A model generated the notes under the pieces. The model did no database searches and was not told where the DNA came from. It saw only the letters and a program-made list of their open reading frames with translations. The position numbers were made by a program, and so were the translations under genes. 64,000 bases of DNA from Austropuccinia psidii (taxonomy: Eukaryota; Basidiomycota; Pucciniomycetes; Pucciniales; Sphaerophragmiaceae). The first letter of the stretch is position 1. Each line of letters opens with the position of its first letter. Where the stretch lies: the NCBI GenBank assembly GCA_023105745.1, contig JALGQZ010000011.1, positions 27,588,612 to 27,652,611 on the forward strand, given 5' to 3'. Shown in pieces: positions 43,262-54,487 of the stretch.

Positions 43262-44260
43262 CCTCAAATTCCAATTGAAGGAATTAATATCACAGATGTT
43301 GGAACAGAATTCTTTGAAGAAGTTAGAGAAAGCTATAATCAAGATAAGAATTGTCATATTCTTACTGCTCTACTTGACAAAGATTGCAAAGATGTAGCCT
43401 TGGCTAATTCTCTGGATGATATTTGGAAAACATCTTATGATAATGGAAGATTCCATTTGCTTGATGGTATACTATATCATGGATCTAAACACACATTTGT
43501 CATGGTCCTATGTAGTATAATGTTAATTAACACGATACTACTAGAATGCCATGATAACATATATTCTGGACATCTGTCTGAATACAGAACTATGGAAAGA
43601 ATTAAGACATGTGCCTGGTGGCCATCTTGGAGAAAAGATGTCATTGAGTACTGTCACAGTTGTGATAGATTCCAGAAAGCCAATAAAGCTACTGATAAAA
43701 GATTTGGTTTAATGATCCATATTAAAGAACAAAGTACTCCATGGGAAGTGGTTCACATGTATTGGGTAACTGCCTTACCACCTGGAGGTGATAAAAGTTA
43801 CAATGCATGTCTTGTTATTGTGGACAGATATAGAAAAACACCAATCTTTTTACCATTTCACAAAGATGACACAGCTATGGATACAGCTCTTTTGATCTGG
43901 AATAGAGTAATATCCCATACTGGTCTCTTTAAAAACATCATTAGTGACAGAGACCCAAAATTTACATCAGCCTTATTGACTAATTTACATAAGCTTTTGG
44001 TTACAAGACTATCATTCTCAACAGCCTACCATCCACAAACAGATGGGCTGGCAGAAAGAATTATTCAAGCCCTTGAGGACATGATCAGAAGATTTTGTGC
44101 TTATGGCCTGGAGTTTAAAGATTCTGATGGCTTTACCCATGATTGGTGTACTCTTATACCAGCATTGGGATTAGCCTACAAGACCTCCATCCATGCTTCA
44201 ACAGGAAAAACTCCTGCAATGTTTGAAAAAGGATAGAACCCCAAACTTCCAATTGATACT
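43262..44260 (+). pseudogene. Element C integrase, key residues lost
   Basis: The frame is open from 43262 ('PQIPIEGINITDVG') to TAG 44234-44236, which replaces the Trp of A. The zinc finger is damaged: 'CHSCDRFQKA' has Phe for the last Cys (A has 'CHTCDRCQKA'). The first catalytic Asp is also lost: 'HMYWVT' against 'HMD' in A. 'SDRDPKFTSALL' and 'QTDGLAERI' keep the second Asp and the Glu. Each loss needs one G to T change. The integrase could not work. Confidence 0.9.
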
Positions 44261-44620
44261 TTGAAAAAAGATCTGGTTGATATTCATCCAACTGCTTCAA
44301 GCTTTAAGCTATTTCTTGATAAAGTAAGACATAATGCAAATCAAAGCATGAATGATGCCTTTGAATATGCTAAACAGAAATGGGATAAAAGTCATAAGAC
44401 CCTAGAATTCAAAGTAGGGGACTTAATACTAGTTTCAACCTTGAACTTTGATAACATTAAAGGCCCAAAGAAATTAAAAGATTCCTTTGCAGGACCATTT
44501 ATTATTAAAGCCCTTCATGGGACAAATGCAGTACAAGTAGAACTGTCAGGAGAAGTGGAAAACAAACATCCAACTTTCCCTGTCAGTCTAGTAAAGCATT
44601 ACACTTCAAGTGATAAGTAA
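44261..44620 (+). pseudogene. Element C integrase C-terminal region
   Basis: Same frame as the catalytic core. 'DAFEYAKQKWDKSHKTLEF' and 'KVGDLILVSTLNFDNIKGPK' form the DNA-binding barrel, ending 'KHPTFPVSLVKHYTSSDK' at TAA 44618-44620. Element A has TAA at the same codon, so this stop may be original to the family. Confidence 0.85.
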
Positions 44621-44857
44621 TTATTTCCTTTGAGAAATGAAACACCCTTAGAAGTACCCCCACTAGATCAAAGTGAGGATAAAAAGGTACTAAAAGTCTT
44701 AAAAGAAAGAAGACTTAGGGGAAAAAATGAAAGAGAATATTTAGTCAGGTACAGAAATCCACAACATGAAGATGAATGGATTGTAGAAAGCAAAGTACCT
44801 GATTGTCAAAAGTTTCTCAGAAGATTCAGACATGAGAGAAGACCAATTTCTCAATGA
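44621..44857 (+). CDS. Element C chromodomain segment
   Basis: In frame after the TAA: 'LFPLRNETPLEVPPLDQSED', 'VLKERRLRGKNEREYLVRYR' and 'HEDEWIVESKVPDCQKFLRR'. The 'YLVRYR...DEW' core is a chromodomain-like fold, typical at the end of chromovirus integrases and thought to steer insertion to heterochromatin. It could be reached only by read-through or re-initiation unless the stop is a mutation. Confidence 0.75.
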   Translation, partial: LFPLRNETPLEVPPLDQSEDKKVLKVLKERRLRGKNEREYLVRYRNPQHEDEWIVESKVPDCQKFLRRFRHERRPISQ

Positions 44858-44929
44858 AAAGTTTGAATTGTGTGCTTTACATACTTAGAAAAGTATAAGT
44901 AGAGAGGTTGGACAGTGGATTATACCCCC

Positions 44930-44948
44930 CCCCCAAATAACTTGGGGG
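44930..44948. other. C/G hairpin upstream of the element C polypurine tract
   Basis: CCCCCAA-ATAAC-TTGGGGG within a run of ten C residues folds into a 7 bp stem about 30 bases before the polypurine tract. Element A has CCCC-AAA-GGGG in the same relative place. Confidence 0.55.
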
Positions 44949-44979
44949 TTAACTACAAAAGAAAAATTGTGTACAATTA

Positions 44980-44997
44980 TTTTTTGGTGGTAGGGAA
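44980..44997 (+). other. Polypurine tract of element C
   Basis: The tract 'ttttttggtggtagggaa' directly precedes the 3' LTR start TGTGAGCC and is identical in its core to that of element A. Confidence 0.85.
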
Positions 44998-47132
44998 TGT
45001 GAGCCTGTGAGGTATGTATAACATACCCATAAGGACACAAATAACTTTATACACATTTACATTTGTCTTCAATAGAATTTTTAATTGAATTTAAAATAAA
45101 AAATAACAAAAAATAAGTATAACTTTTTTTTGGATAAACAAAGTTATAAATATTTTGTCATTTTTGGATTCTACACCAAAAATAACCTAGGGTACATCCA
45201 TAAGGTCTTATACCCAAAAACACTTGTTTCTTATGTTATTAGAAGATTTAAGAATCTCACAGTACTAATGTAAATTTTTTAACATTTTTTTAAAATTGTT
45301 AAATTCAAGCTTAAATTTAAATTTGCATAAGGTTTATGCAAACTTACCAAAATTTTAGTTAAAATTGAGGTGTGGTGCATATTTACTGAATTGGCTAAGG
45401 ATTTGCCATACAGAATGTAAATCCTGCGTGAGCTCAATTTAAAAGAGTTTAAGGCCATAGTATGGCTTTAAATAAATAAAAGGGCAAAATCCACGCAAAA
45501 AGGTGGGACAAAGGAAAAAGACCAAATAAAGTTGGGGTACCCAACTTTTTGGATCTGAAAGGATTCAATCAAGGTTTTCCACCTGTATTGGAGTATTTTT
45601 AACCTTATTTAAACTTTAAGATTGGACTTTGATCCAACATTAAAGTTTAAACTGGTTTTATCCCAATTTAGACAGGAATTTCAAGCTGCCAAAGGGTAAA
45701 TCCCAATATGCAGGCTTGAATTCAAGGTTTTAATAACTGTCAAAGCTTAAATAAGCTTAAAACTTTAAGGTTTCAAGCATTAAAACCTTATCAAAACTTA
45801 AGGTTTGGTGTGTATTGCTATTTTACGTGGAAAAATAGCAATAACTTCAAAAATTCATTAAAAATCTAATTCTTGATGGATTTGCTTGAAAGTTTCACAC
45901 AGCTTACAATTTAATATTATCTACATATAAATTAAATTTTAGGTATCCTTTATAAATAAATTTCTTGGGTAATTAGCCTGTAAATTTACTCTTGTAATTA
46001 AAACTCAAAGAAAATTATAATTTCTTTAAAAATTGAGTTTAAGAGATTTCTGCTTGAAACTCTATTTTCAAGTTTTTCATGTGATGAACTTTAATATAAA
46101 TAAGTTTTTATATTAAAAACTTAAAATAATTATTTTAAATGAGGATTAAAGCTACATGGAGTTAAGAATAACACTGATAGCTTTAAATTGGAATTAAAAT
46201 TAAGTTCCCTTAAGTTAAGAACTTTAATTTTAAGCATGGTTTTTCAGTTTTGACCTGAGCACGCCCTCTATATCCATTATGAATAATGAGAGCTGCTCTG
46301 AAGACATAAAAAGAGTCTTTTCATCACTGTTTTTGTCCATCATTCATTATCAATTCAATCATATTAGAAATTTAAACAGGTAAAGTTTTATTAAATATAA
46401 AATCTTATTATTAAAGTAATTCTTAAGTTATTTTATTCTTTCTTAATTAAAATTAAAGAATTGAAATCATAGAATTTAGATTATTGTTGTAATCACCAAT
46501 AATATATTTTATTATATAAAAATTATCATCTTAAATATCTTCTAAAAATCCACAAATTCCTCTTAAAAACTCTTTAATCATAATTTTTATTATAAAAAGT
46601 TGTTTTATCTTTAAAAATATTGATTTTTGGCGTGTTTTTAACTTATAATTATTATTTAATATAATAACTGTTGTTGTTTGACTTGTTGTATTAAATAAAT
46701 ATTATAAGTAAGCTTTCTCTAAAGTTCTATATCTTTTTTATCTAGTATTAGTTTTTTTACATAGAGTTTTATTCTATAAGAATTATTTCTGCACAGTGTG
46801 TGTCTTAATTCTTTTATAAATAATATTCATATTATTTGTAAGTGGCTAAAATTGATATTTTCCACGTGTAATTGTCTCATTAAGAGCGTTACACTTCTTA
46901 TTGTTATAACTGTCAGTGACTATAACAATAATAGAATAATTATAATTTATTATTTTTTATTATTATATTTTTATAATAATGATTAAATTTATTTGCTTAT
47001 TTAATTGTTTTTAATAATTATATTTAAATTTGTGGTTATAATATTTCATTATATTATATATTTCTACTGGGGACAGTCATAGTACTATTGATATTGCTAC
47101 TATTATCACGAGTTTCATAGGCAAACCTTACA
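44998..47132 (+). repeat. 3' LTR of element C
   Basis: Direct repeat of 34464-36601 with several percent divergence and a short deletion near 45750. It ends CAAACCTTACA, followed by AGCAG, the presumed target duplication, and then KDZ-2 sequence. Confidence 0.93.
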
Positions 47133-47722
47133 AGCAGGGACGCTTCAATGAGACATCCAATGTTTAATATGGCTGTTTGAGTAAAGTGGACACCTATACA
47201 CAGTTCCTGGAGTTCAGAAACAAGAGGCTTCAATAATCTTTTCAATTGATCAGAGCTTTAGGGGTTGGAGTGAGCTCATAGACAAATAGGTTTTGATACT
47301 GATCTCCTTTTTCAAGAGGAAGATTGAAGAAAAGCAAAAAGATAACACCTATTGAAATACTCCTTGAGCCAATCTTGGATCCATGGGGGTAGTTCTAGTC
47401 AAAATACAAGCCAAAAACCAAGTTTCCAGGATTATCAGTGAGCTTCAAGTTCTCATTATCTACAAATGTTTTCCAAACATGAACATCTTATATGTCAGAG
47501 CAAATTTCTTCTTTTCCATAATTTGATTTCTGGGGTGAGTCCAGTGCATTTTAAAAGGTAGTGATTATAAGCTTGTTTGAGATCCATCTTTTTAAGGATT
47601 GGAAGTGGGACTGTTTTGTGGGTTGTGGTTTTTGGTTGCTTATATTTTGATGATATAAGGTGTTTCATTTTATGGTTTCCATATTTTCCATAAACAGGCT
47701 GTATAAACTGAGGTATTTTCAA
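47133..47722 (-). pseudogene. KDZ-2: middle part of the transposase
   Basis: From right to left: 'MKIPQFIQPVYGKYGNHKMK' (47722-47495), then 'LVFGLYFDxNYPHGSKIG' near 47380, 'SISIGVIFLLFFNLPLEKG', 'TPTPKAL', and 'KRLLKPLVSELQELC' to 'IEASL' at 47133. This matches the 'DWFN...HG...CLN.P...PKEP...LL..L...L..LW' series in KDZ-1 (25345-25540). The next residues are at 34463 and below, across element C. The Trp of DWFN is a stop here, and frameshifts occur. Confidence 0.75.
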
Positions 47723-49296
47723 ATATTCATGGCAATTGGTTCCAAAAACATGCTTTTTTGTCTAAATCTGAAAATAGGAAAAACCATGTTTGGAAACATA
47801 TGTGGGTTCTGAAGGAACTCAAGAAGTGCAATCTTTCTCTGAGAGTTTTCAGACTTTTAGGTATTTCAAGGCTGAAATCTGGTTTTTGTTAAATTCTGCT
47901 TCTTTTTTCAATCTTTTTTATTTCAATTTGATACTTTTTTGACAGTTATGGTCACTAATGGTTTTGCGAATTTTGCCATTTACAATTTGAAATTTAGATA
48001 AAATTACTGTTGGATTCTGATACAGGAAGGAGGGAAGTGGAATGCTAGCTGAATAATAAATGTTCTCAATATTGGGTGGTAGGTTGGGGCTTTCCCATGC
48101 ATTGATAGAAAGGTGTGGATGTTTCTCAATTCAAGATAGCATGCTGGATATCAGTGTAAAATTGAGAAATAAATAAAAAATACATTTATCTTAATATAAT
48201 TTGAATAATCAACTGTGATGAATAGGTTTGAAAAAGAATAACCAATGCTATGTTGTGAGTTTTTTTCCTGAGACAGAAGTCTATTCCTCTGGGGTAGATG
48301 ATAAGATATCTCATTCTAAAATATAAAATCTTCAAACAGGGTAATCTTATAAATATTGATTGATTTTTTATTTAATTCTGCTATAATGTACACTAACGTA
48401 GAGGTTTAAGTGAAGGAATCCTGATGATCTGAAGGAGCCCTTTTGTATCTTCCAGATCCTTGGCATTTATTACACCCAATTTGTAAAACCTTTATGATAA
48501 AAGTAGGGAATTTGCAAAAATAAATGTTTTCAACTCTTTGTTCATATATATATATGGAATTGGGTATTAGTATTTGATTTGGAGGATGATAAATGTAAAG
48601 TATATAGATTGAATTGGAAGCTGAAACTTGGGATATTATGAAAGGGATATGATTTTAATTTAAATGACTATCTATACTCTTTGGTTCAAGCTAATTATTA
48701 GAATTAATTGTGAAAGTATTTTAATATCTTTTTAGATCTTTTATAAAAAGGGAAATATTTTTGTAAAGTTCTCATTGATATGATATTTAAAGGTTAAAGG
48801 AATTTATGACATCTGTCATCAATTTTCTTAAGATTAGTGAAATTCACATAGTAAATTTCTACCCAAAAGATTATTCTTTGATTTTGACAAGGAGTTTGGC
48901 TCTTTATTTTCTTATTTCAGGTAACTGATAGGATTACTTCATATAAAAGATTCATGGATAGTTATGTTCGAATCCAAATACTTATAAATATTTTGTGTGA
49001 GTAATTCCACTCAAAAATTAGAAAATTCACACATCCTTTCAATTTTCTGGAACATGTCTTTGGGATTCAAATTAAACTTTTTTTAGATTTTGGTGATTGG
49101 TAACTTAAATTTCAACATTATTTTTACACAGATGTACAATTTGAAATATATAACTTACATCTTGGCTCTGATATGTGGAAAAAAAAGTAAAATAATATTT
49201 GGCAACAAAAATGAATGTTTGATGAGGAAAAAATTACAAAAAATAGTTGATTGTTTTTGTAGGGAAGATTTTTCAAGAGTGGAAATTAGCAATTTT
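47723..49296. other. AT-rich gap within KDZ-2
   Basis: There is no recognisable coding between the two N-terminal pieces of the KDZ-2 transposase. It could be an insertion of an unrelated element, an intron-rich stretch, or simply decayed coding. An 'atatatatatat' run lies near 48546. Confidence 0.4.
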
Positions 49297-50226
49297 TTAA
49301 GTTTTCATATATGAGTACTGGGTAACAGTTTTACGTCTAGTCATAGATCTAAGTTTATCCATGGCAAGTAAGAGGTTAAAAGGTTCTTGAAGCTTTATTC
49401 CCCTTCCTTCCACCTCTGTTGATGATGCCAAAGCTTCTGGTGCTACATTGGGTGTATTTCCAAATTCTTGAGCTTTGGGGATATGAGGGTCTGGTTTAAG
49501 ATGTTTTATTTTGTTATTGCAGTCCCTTTTGGCTCTTGTATTGTTGGCAAGCTGTTTGTAGCCCTCATCAAGAAGTTGTAAAAGCTCACCTATTTGGTTA
49601 GATCTCCAAGACATTGAGGGAAGTGGCTGTCCAAGAGATTCTGGATCCACATCAGACATGCTTCCATTAACCAAAAGAGCTGCTTCTGCTCTTTGATGAT
49701 CATTGAGGATGAGTTCTGATGACACTTCTTGGAAAATATTATTTTTTTTATTCTATCATTTTAGATATGGTAAGCTTATTTAAGCCTATATTACACTTGA
49801 TGTAATCTGATGGAAAAACAATTTGGGTAGCTTTTTCTTGGAATTCCTGAAGCTACCAGCTTGCTTACTTGTGGTGTATTCCATTAATGCAGGTGGGGTT
49901 TTCTTCTTCCATATAGATTTCCTTCCAAGGAGCCATCTATCAACAATTGCAATTTTGTTGGCCTGGTTATTCAGCTCCTCTTCAATTTGGTAGCTTCTTG
50001 TACCACCATGCCAATAACATAACTCCAAAGAATGAAGAATAATAGCTGTGTTGGATGTATTCCAGGGTGATGAGGGGGGAGAGTTCCAAGAAAATGTACA
50101 TTGTGGGAATCCACACTTCTTGAAAAGATAATTCCCATAGGAAAGCCATTTGTGAATGTGTGAATTGATTTCTTGTGCTAACAAGCTTTCAACTGAGTAT
50201 TGACTAGGAGGAGGTATTCTGTCCAT
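49297..50226 (-). pseudogene. KDZ-2: N-terminal part
   Basis: Two open pieces in order. 49786-50226 reads 'MDRIPPPSQYSVESLLAQEI', 'KKCGFPQCTFSWNSPPSSPW' and 'AIVDRWLLGRKSIWKKK'. 49297-49725 reads 'LILNDHQRAEAALLVNGSMS', 'QPLPSMSWRSNQIGELLQLL' and 'SMTRRKTVTQY'. Their composition is clearly protein-like, and they are collinear with and upstream of the KDZ-2 motifs. The 'SPWNTSN...DRWLLGR' pattern resembles the N-terminal half of rust KDZ-like transposases as I remember them, which is unchecked. The 63-codon frame at 50491-50682 may be an earlier piece. Confidence 0.55.
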
Positions 50227-52514
50227 TTCTTATAATGAGACTTTTCTAATAAACTACTTTTCATTTTCAATAATATTTCCATATGCCCTTTCAGCTGAAT
50301 CCAAAGAGCCTTTCATGTGGACTGTGTATTTCTGCTTAAAAGGTCAGAAGTGTTTCTCAAAACTTTCAATCTCCTCTTCAGTGGGTGGAGTTGAAAGTAA
50401 GAAGGAGGGGGCTGGATTTCCAACGTAGCCTTAGCCCAATCCAAAATTTATCTGGCCAATTTTTTATTTTCAAATGGGTTCCACAATTTTCTAGCATGTC
50501 TTGATAGACTTTGTGGTAATTGTTAATTTTTCTTTTTGTTCTTTTTTCTTGTGATATTGACTGAGAATCAAAAGGGAAGCTGCATGGTAAGAGTTTGGAT
50601 TTTCTGGAGGAAGAGGTACTTCGGTGGGGTTGGTAGATGTTTCTGGAGCTAAGAATTCAGTTTTGAATGGAATAAAGATCATGTGGAGAAAAATGGGATA
50701 CTCATATTACAATGAGAATAATAAATGAAATGAGATAAAATCTTCCTTACCCTCTTCAATTGGTCTTTCAGAAATTTCTGAAAGATTCACTTTTAAAATC
50801 AGCTTAATGATAATATTAGCTTTCTTAATGTAGGTTAGCTGAAAAGAAAAAAATTGTTTTTCAATGAGGCATCTGATCAAACAGTTTAATCATATTTCAT
50901 TAATGATTAATGGGGCTGATTTTTCAGCCCTCTCTGTAATATTTGAAAACTCAATTTCTCAAGAATGAACCAGTTGAAGATTCAAATGAAATTGGGTTTT
51001 GATAAGCCTTTGATAAAGATTTTAATATAAATAGGCAGGTAGGATATATTTGAAAGGGAAAAATTTGTAAATTGAATGGTTTATTGTGGAAATTTATTGG
51101 GGGGAGTGTAGAAATATGATTGGTAAATTGGATGAAAGGAATTGAATTTTCAGTGGTGTATCTGTAATGACCTGCATTAGTGCATATAATAAGTAAAATT
51201 TAAAATGGTAATATTTCTTCCAAAATCAAAATTGTCTGTTTTGAAAATATTTCAGCATCATTCCAATTTAATTTAACCTTCCATTGAAGACTTAAATGAT
51301 GAAATCTTTGAGTTCAATACACAGAAGCTTAAGATTTCACTTTAAATAAAAACACCATCATGGATGTGGGCTGTGATAATAAATTGTATTACATATATAT
51401 ATATTCATATATAGTATTAATATCAATGAGGGCTATAGTCAAAAAAATATTTGTCAAAAGTATGCAGGTAAGCTAAATTTGGGAGGGTAATGTAAGGGAT
51501 TCAACTTAGATGCAGCTTTGAATCAAATTGAAAATGACTTTGGCCTTATGACCACATTATTTCAAGCTGAGAATTAAGCTACCTCCACACCATTTCTTTA
51601 ACACATATATATATTCCAAGAGATTTCCACATTTTTTCCAAATTCCCCTTTTCCAATTTGGTACTTTGTGAATGAAATTTCTCAATATTCAATGAATCAG
51701 ATGGAAAATTCTATGTTGAATTTTTTACTTAAGAGTATAAATTGAATCAAATATCTTACTGATTACTTTGAATACCCACATCTTTAAATTGGAAATTATT
51801 ACAAAAATAACATTGAAAGGCTTAATTATAATTAAGTCAGAAATCTGAGCTTTAAAATATCTTTACTTGTGGGAAAATCGACTTTTTAAGTTTGTAATAC
51901 AAAATTTTTGTGTAAAAAGAGCTTCGGAACACTTTAATCACAATTTTATCAGAATTCAAAAGCTTAAAACTCATTTCCAAAGGTTATTTCATTTGTCATT
52001 GCAAAACTAGGAAGATATGTGGCCAAATACCCAATCATCAAGGGTTAAAATAGTATTACAAAATAATTTTGGGAATTTTACACACCAAGGCATGGATGGT
52101 AAGGAAATCCCATAGAAAATTTCCAAATTGGGCTTATTTTTGAATTATTTGCCAAATAAGTGCAGAATAAATATTTTCAAAAAATTTCTTTTGTTTATTT
52201 ATGATGAATTTTGGCCTTATTTTTCAAATTCTCATCGAATTTGGAATAATTTGTGTAGAAAACTAATTCAAATTCAATTTTCACTTTGGCCCAGCCTCAA
52301 ACCTTTATTTTTTAATGTTCCAACATCAATGCTTGTTAACTTCCTTCAAATTTCACATGAAAAATTGCAAATTTAAAATTTTTTTGCACTCAAATATCAG
52401 GTTGAAATTTTTACAAAGAAAAATAAAAAATTTAAAGTAATTGGAAAATAAACTACTTTTTGCAGTTTAAACAAATAACTATTTATTAAACTAAAATGTA
52501 TACTTTGTATTATA
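50227..52514. other. No clear gene
   Basis: AT-rich. The 50227-50690 end may hold decayed upstream KDZ-2 coding ('MIFIPFKTEFLAPETSTNPT' frame, minus strand). The remainder shows only AT microsatellite runs (near 51390 and 51604) and short frames. Confidence 0.4.
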
Positions 52515-52857
52515 AGTGGTTTGAGCTGATAGCTCAAACCACTAGTATGATATATCATTTACATGAAGCGTTGACAATGTATCTTAATGCAGCAGCAGCG
52601 GCAAGCGGCTGTTTGCTTCTTATGTAATATTTTTGACAATCTTTTACATTCTCACATAAGAAGGAATAACTTATGCTTTAATCACATTTCAATTAAAGAA
52701 TAAGTTATCCAATCGATTAAGTAAACATTGACTGTCAAGGTTGACAATTGCTATTATTACGGTAGCCACCTCTGATAGATGGTTACTGAAGTATAGTATG
52801 ATTGTCAACAATCATCAACAATCATACTATGCTTGGATGGAGCCACATGCTCCATCC
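52515..52857. repeat. Cluster of inverted repeats (hairpins)
   Basis: Five strong hairpins fall within 343 bases: 52515-52543 (13 bp perfect stem AGTGGTTTGAGCT, loop GAT); 52616-52625 with 52654-52663 (10 bp, CTTCTTATGT); 52665-52682 with 52692-52708 (about 16 of 17); 52793-52805 with 52818-52830 (13 bp perfect, ATAGTATGATTGT); and 52835-52843 with 52849-52857 (9 bp perfect, GGATGGAGC). The patch is also less AT-rich than its surroundings. It may be a composite foldback or MITE-like element, or encode a structured RNA. Confidence 0.75.
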
Positions 52858-52863
52858 AAACCA

Positions 52864-52893
52864 ACATATATATATATATATATTATTATTATT
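52864..52893. repeat. TA and ATT microsatellite
   Basis: An 'atatatatatatatat' run followed by 'tattattattatt', immediately beside the hairpin cluster. Confidence 0.8.
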
Positions 52894-53432
52894 CTCTCTT
52901 GTATTAGGCATCAAGAGGATAGGAATTTTATTTTCAAAAAATAAAAAATAAAATACATTAGATTTTTTAAAAAAGAATCTCAATTGATTGTCACTTGAGG
53001 AATTGTGTAAAGATTCCAATATTGGGATGATGTTGCAATGCTTAACCAACAGTGTTGTGTAGTGTAATTTCAGATATGTTATATTTTATATAAAAACCTG
53101 TAGTTTATATTAGTTCACTTAAGTTCTATTAAATGAAACGTTTTCATGTCTAGATGAAATATGGTTCATTAGAATATTAATATTTAATGCATTGTCATAG
53201 GCCATGACTTCAAACATGAATCGCTGGAACACTTCCATGTAAAAATTAATGAAGCTCTATCAATTTTTTGAAACGAATTAGAATTTTCAATAAATGAATT
53301 AATCTATGACAGGTGTCAATCAGTAAGTATTAACATAGAACTTTTAATTTTTATGTTAATCTTTTTTTGCCTTTGACCCTCCTGATCAGAATTTGACTTT
53401 CCCCCCTCAACATTCAATTTCTATTTATTTTT

Positions 53433-53983
53433 TTGCCACTCATTATAGCCATTATCTTTTTATCTTTTTTCAAGTCAAGTTCAATTAAAAAAGCCTTCTT
53501 TTCTTCATCATGGCATATTTTTCAGGTAAGCTTCCAATTATCAACAACCCATCCTTATAAGTTGAGACTGATATTCACCAATACAGAATCCCTTATCATA
53601 CACCACCTTGAAAGTGCACAAACCATTCCCACTTTCAAAAAAAAGCATCAAAAAGGTATTGATGAAATAAAATCAGAGTACCTTTCAGATCTCAAAACTA
53701 AAAAACAAAAATTGATTGAAGATCAAGTAAACCAAATGGACCATGAAGCTACCGACATTAGTCTGATCCCTCCTGAAAAGTCTCTTTCTTATAATTACAA
53801 TAAGACATCTAATTTACAAGCAAAATCTTTGAAAAAAACTCCTCAAAAACTTGAAAGATCCACATCTGTTTCAGTTGAAGCAGATTTTTCATTGAGAGGA
53901 CAAAGCTTCACTTCCAAAAACTTTATTCAGAAGTCCTTCACCAGAAGTTCAAAGGCAGAGGTTCCACTCAAAAGGATTAATTG
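53433..53983 (+). CDS. Unknown gene candidate, first coding segment
   Basis: A 184-codon frame. Its first 60 residues are probably not coding, but from about 53630 it is polar and protein-like: 'KKHQKGIDEIKSEYLSDLKT', 'QLxVNQMDHEATD'-type charged helix, then a Ser/Lys segment ending 'KAEVPLKRIN'. A GTGAGT donor at 53984 and an acceptor 'caacaaag' at 54072 give an 89-base intron that keeps the frame into the next open segment. The gene points away from KDZ-2. I do not recognise the product. Confidence 0.45.
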
Positions 53984-54072
53984 GTGAGTGTGATATGCTA
54001 AAAAACCAATATGATATTCTTTTCTAAAAATTATTCCTTGATTAAAAATCTTCTATTTTAAATTCAACAAAG

Positions 54073-54487
54073 CTTTATCATTCACACTTCTACAGACCCA
54101 AGTGTAATCCCACTCCTCCCATATCCACAAGGAATGACCACACCCAAGTTCGCTCCCCCACCCAAACCAATCAAAATAACTTTTTTGCACAGATCAGAAA
54201 TAATCCATGAGCAAAGTCTTTCCAAAAATTGTCTCATTATTCCTGATTCTCCTCCTTTTCAAATCCCATCACTTTCCACAACTCTATATGAAGATTCCCC
54301 TCAAGCATCATCATTAGTACTTAATTTGGAATCAAAAATGTCCCATCAACCAATACAATCCCCACAAACAGCTCCTATTACCTTACCACTTGTATCTTTG
54401 AATAAAACTGGATCCATATTGCCAAAGAACCCTTCCAGCTTAGTTCATCAAAATTCACCCACCCCAACAATTTCCTTGGCTTCTTAA
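54073..54487 (+). CDS. Unknown gene candidate, second coding segment
   Basis: After the predicted intron the frame reads 'TDPSVIPLLPYPQG' into 'MTTPKFAPPPKPIKITFLHR' and a Pro/Ser-rich tail ('SPPFQIPSLSTTLYEDSPQA'). The Pro/Ser/Thr bias and low aromatic content suggest a disordered region. It stops at TAA 54485. Together with the first segment it looks like the N-terminal disordered half of a larger protein. Confidence 0.45.

Larger units (their letters stand above)
34464..47132 (+). mobile_element. Element C: chromodomain Ty3/Gypsy retrotransposon inserted in KDZ-2
   Basis: Two 2.1 kb LTRs (34464-36601 and 44998-47132) enclose a G-rich candidate primer site, gag, protease, RT, RNase H, integrase, chromodomain and polypurine tract, in Ty3/Gypsy chromovirus order. 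Flanking bases AGTAG (34459-34463) and AGCAG (47133-47137) fit a 5 bp target duplication with one change. The LTRs differ by several percent and one short indel, so C is older than B. Gag is interrupted by fragment E, and pol carries stops and one frameshift. Confidence 0.93.

Noticed and set aside
2669..44236. RIP as the cause of stop codons
   Set aside because: Some stops fit C to T in CpA context (Gln near 3418, Trp to stop near 19670 and at 44234), but many need G to T transversions, so RIP does not explain the pattern.
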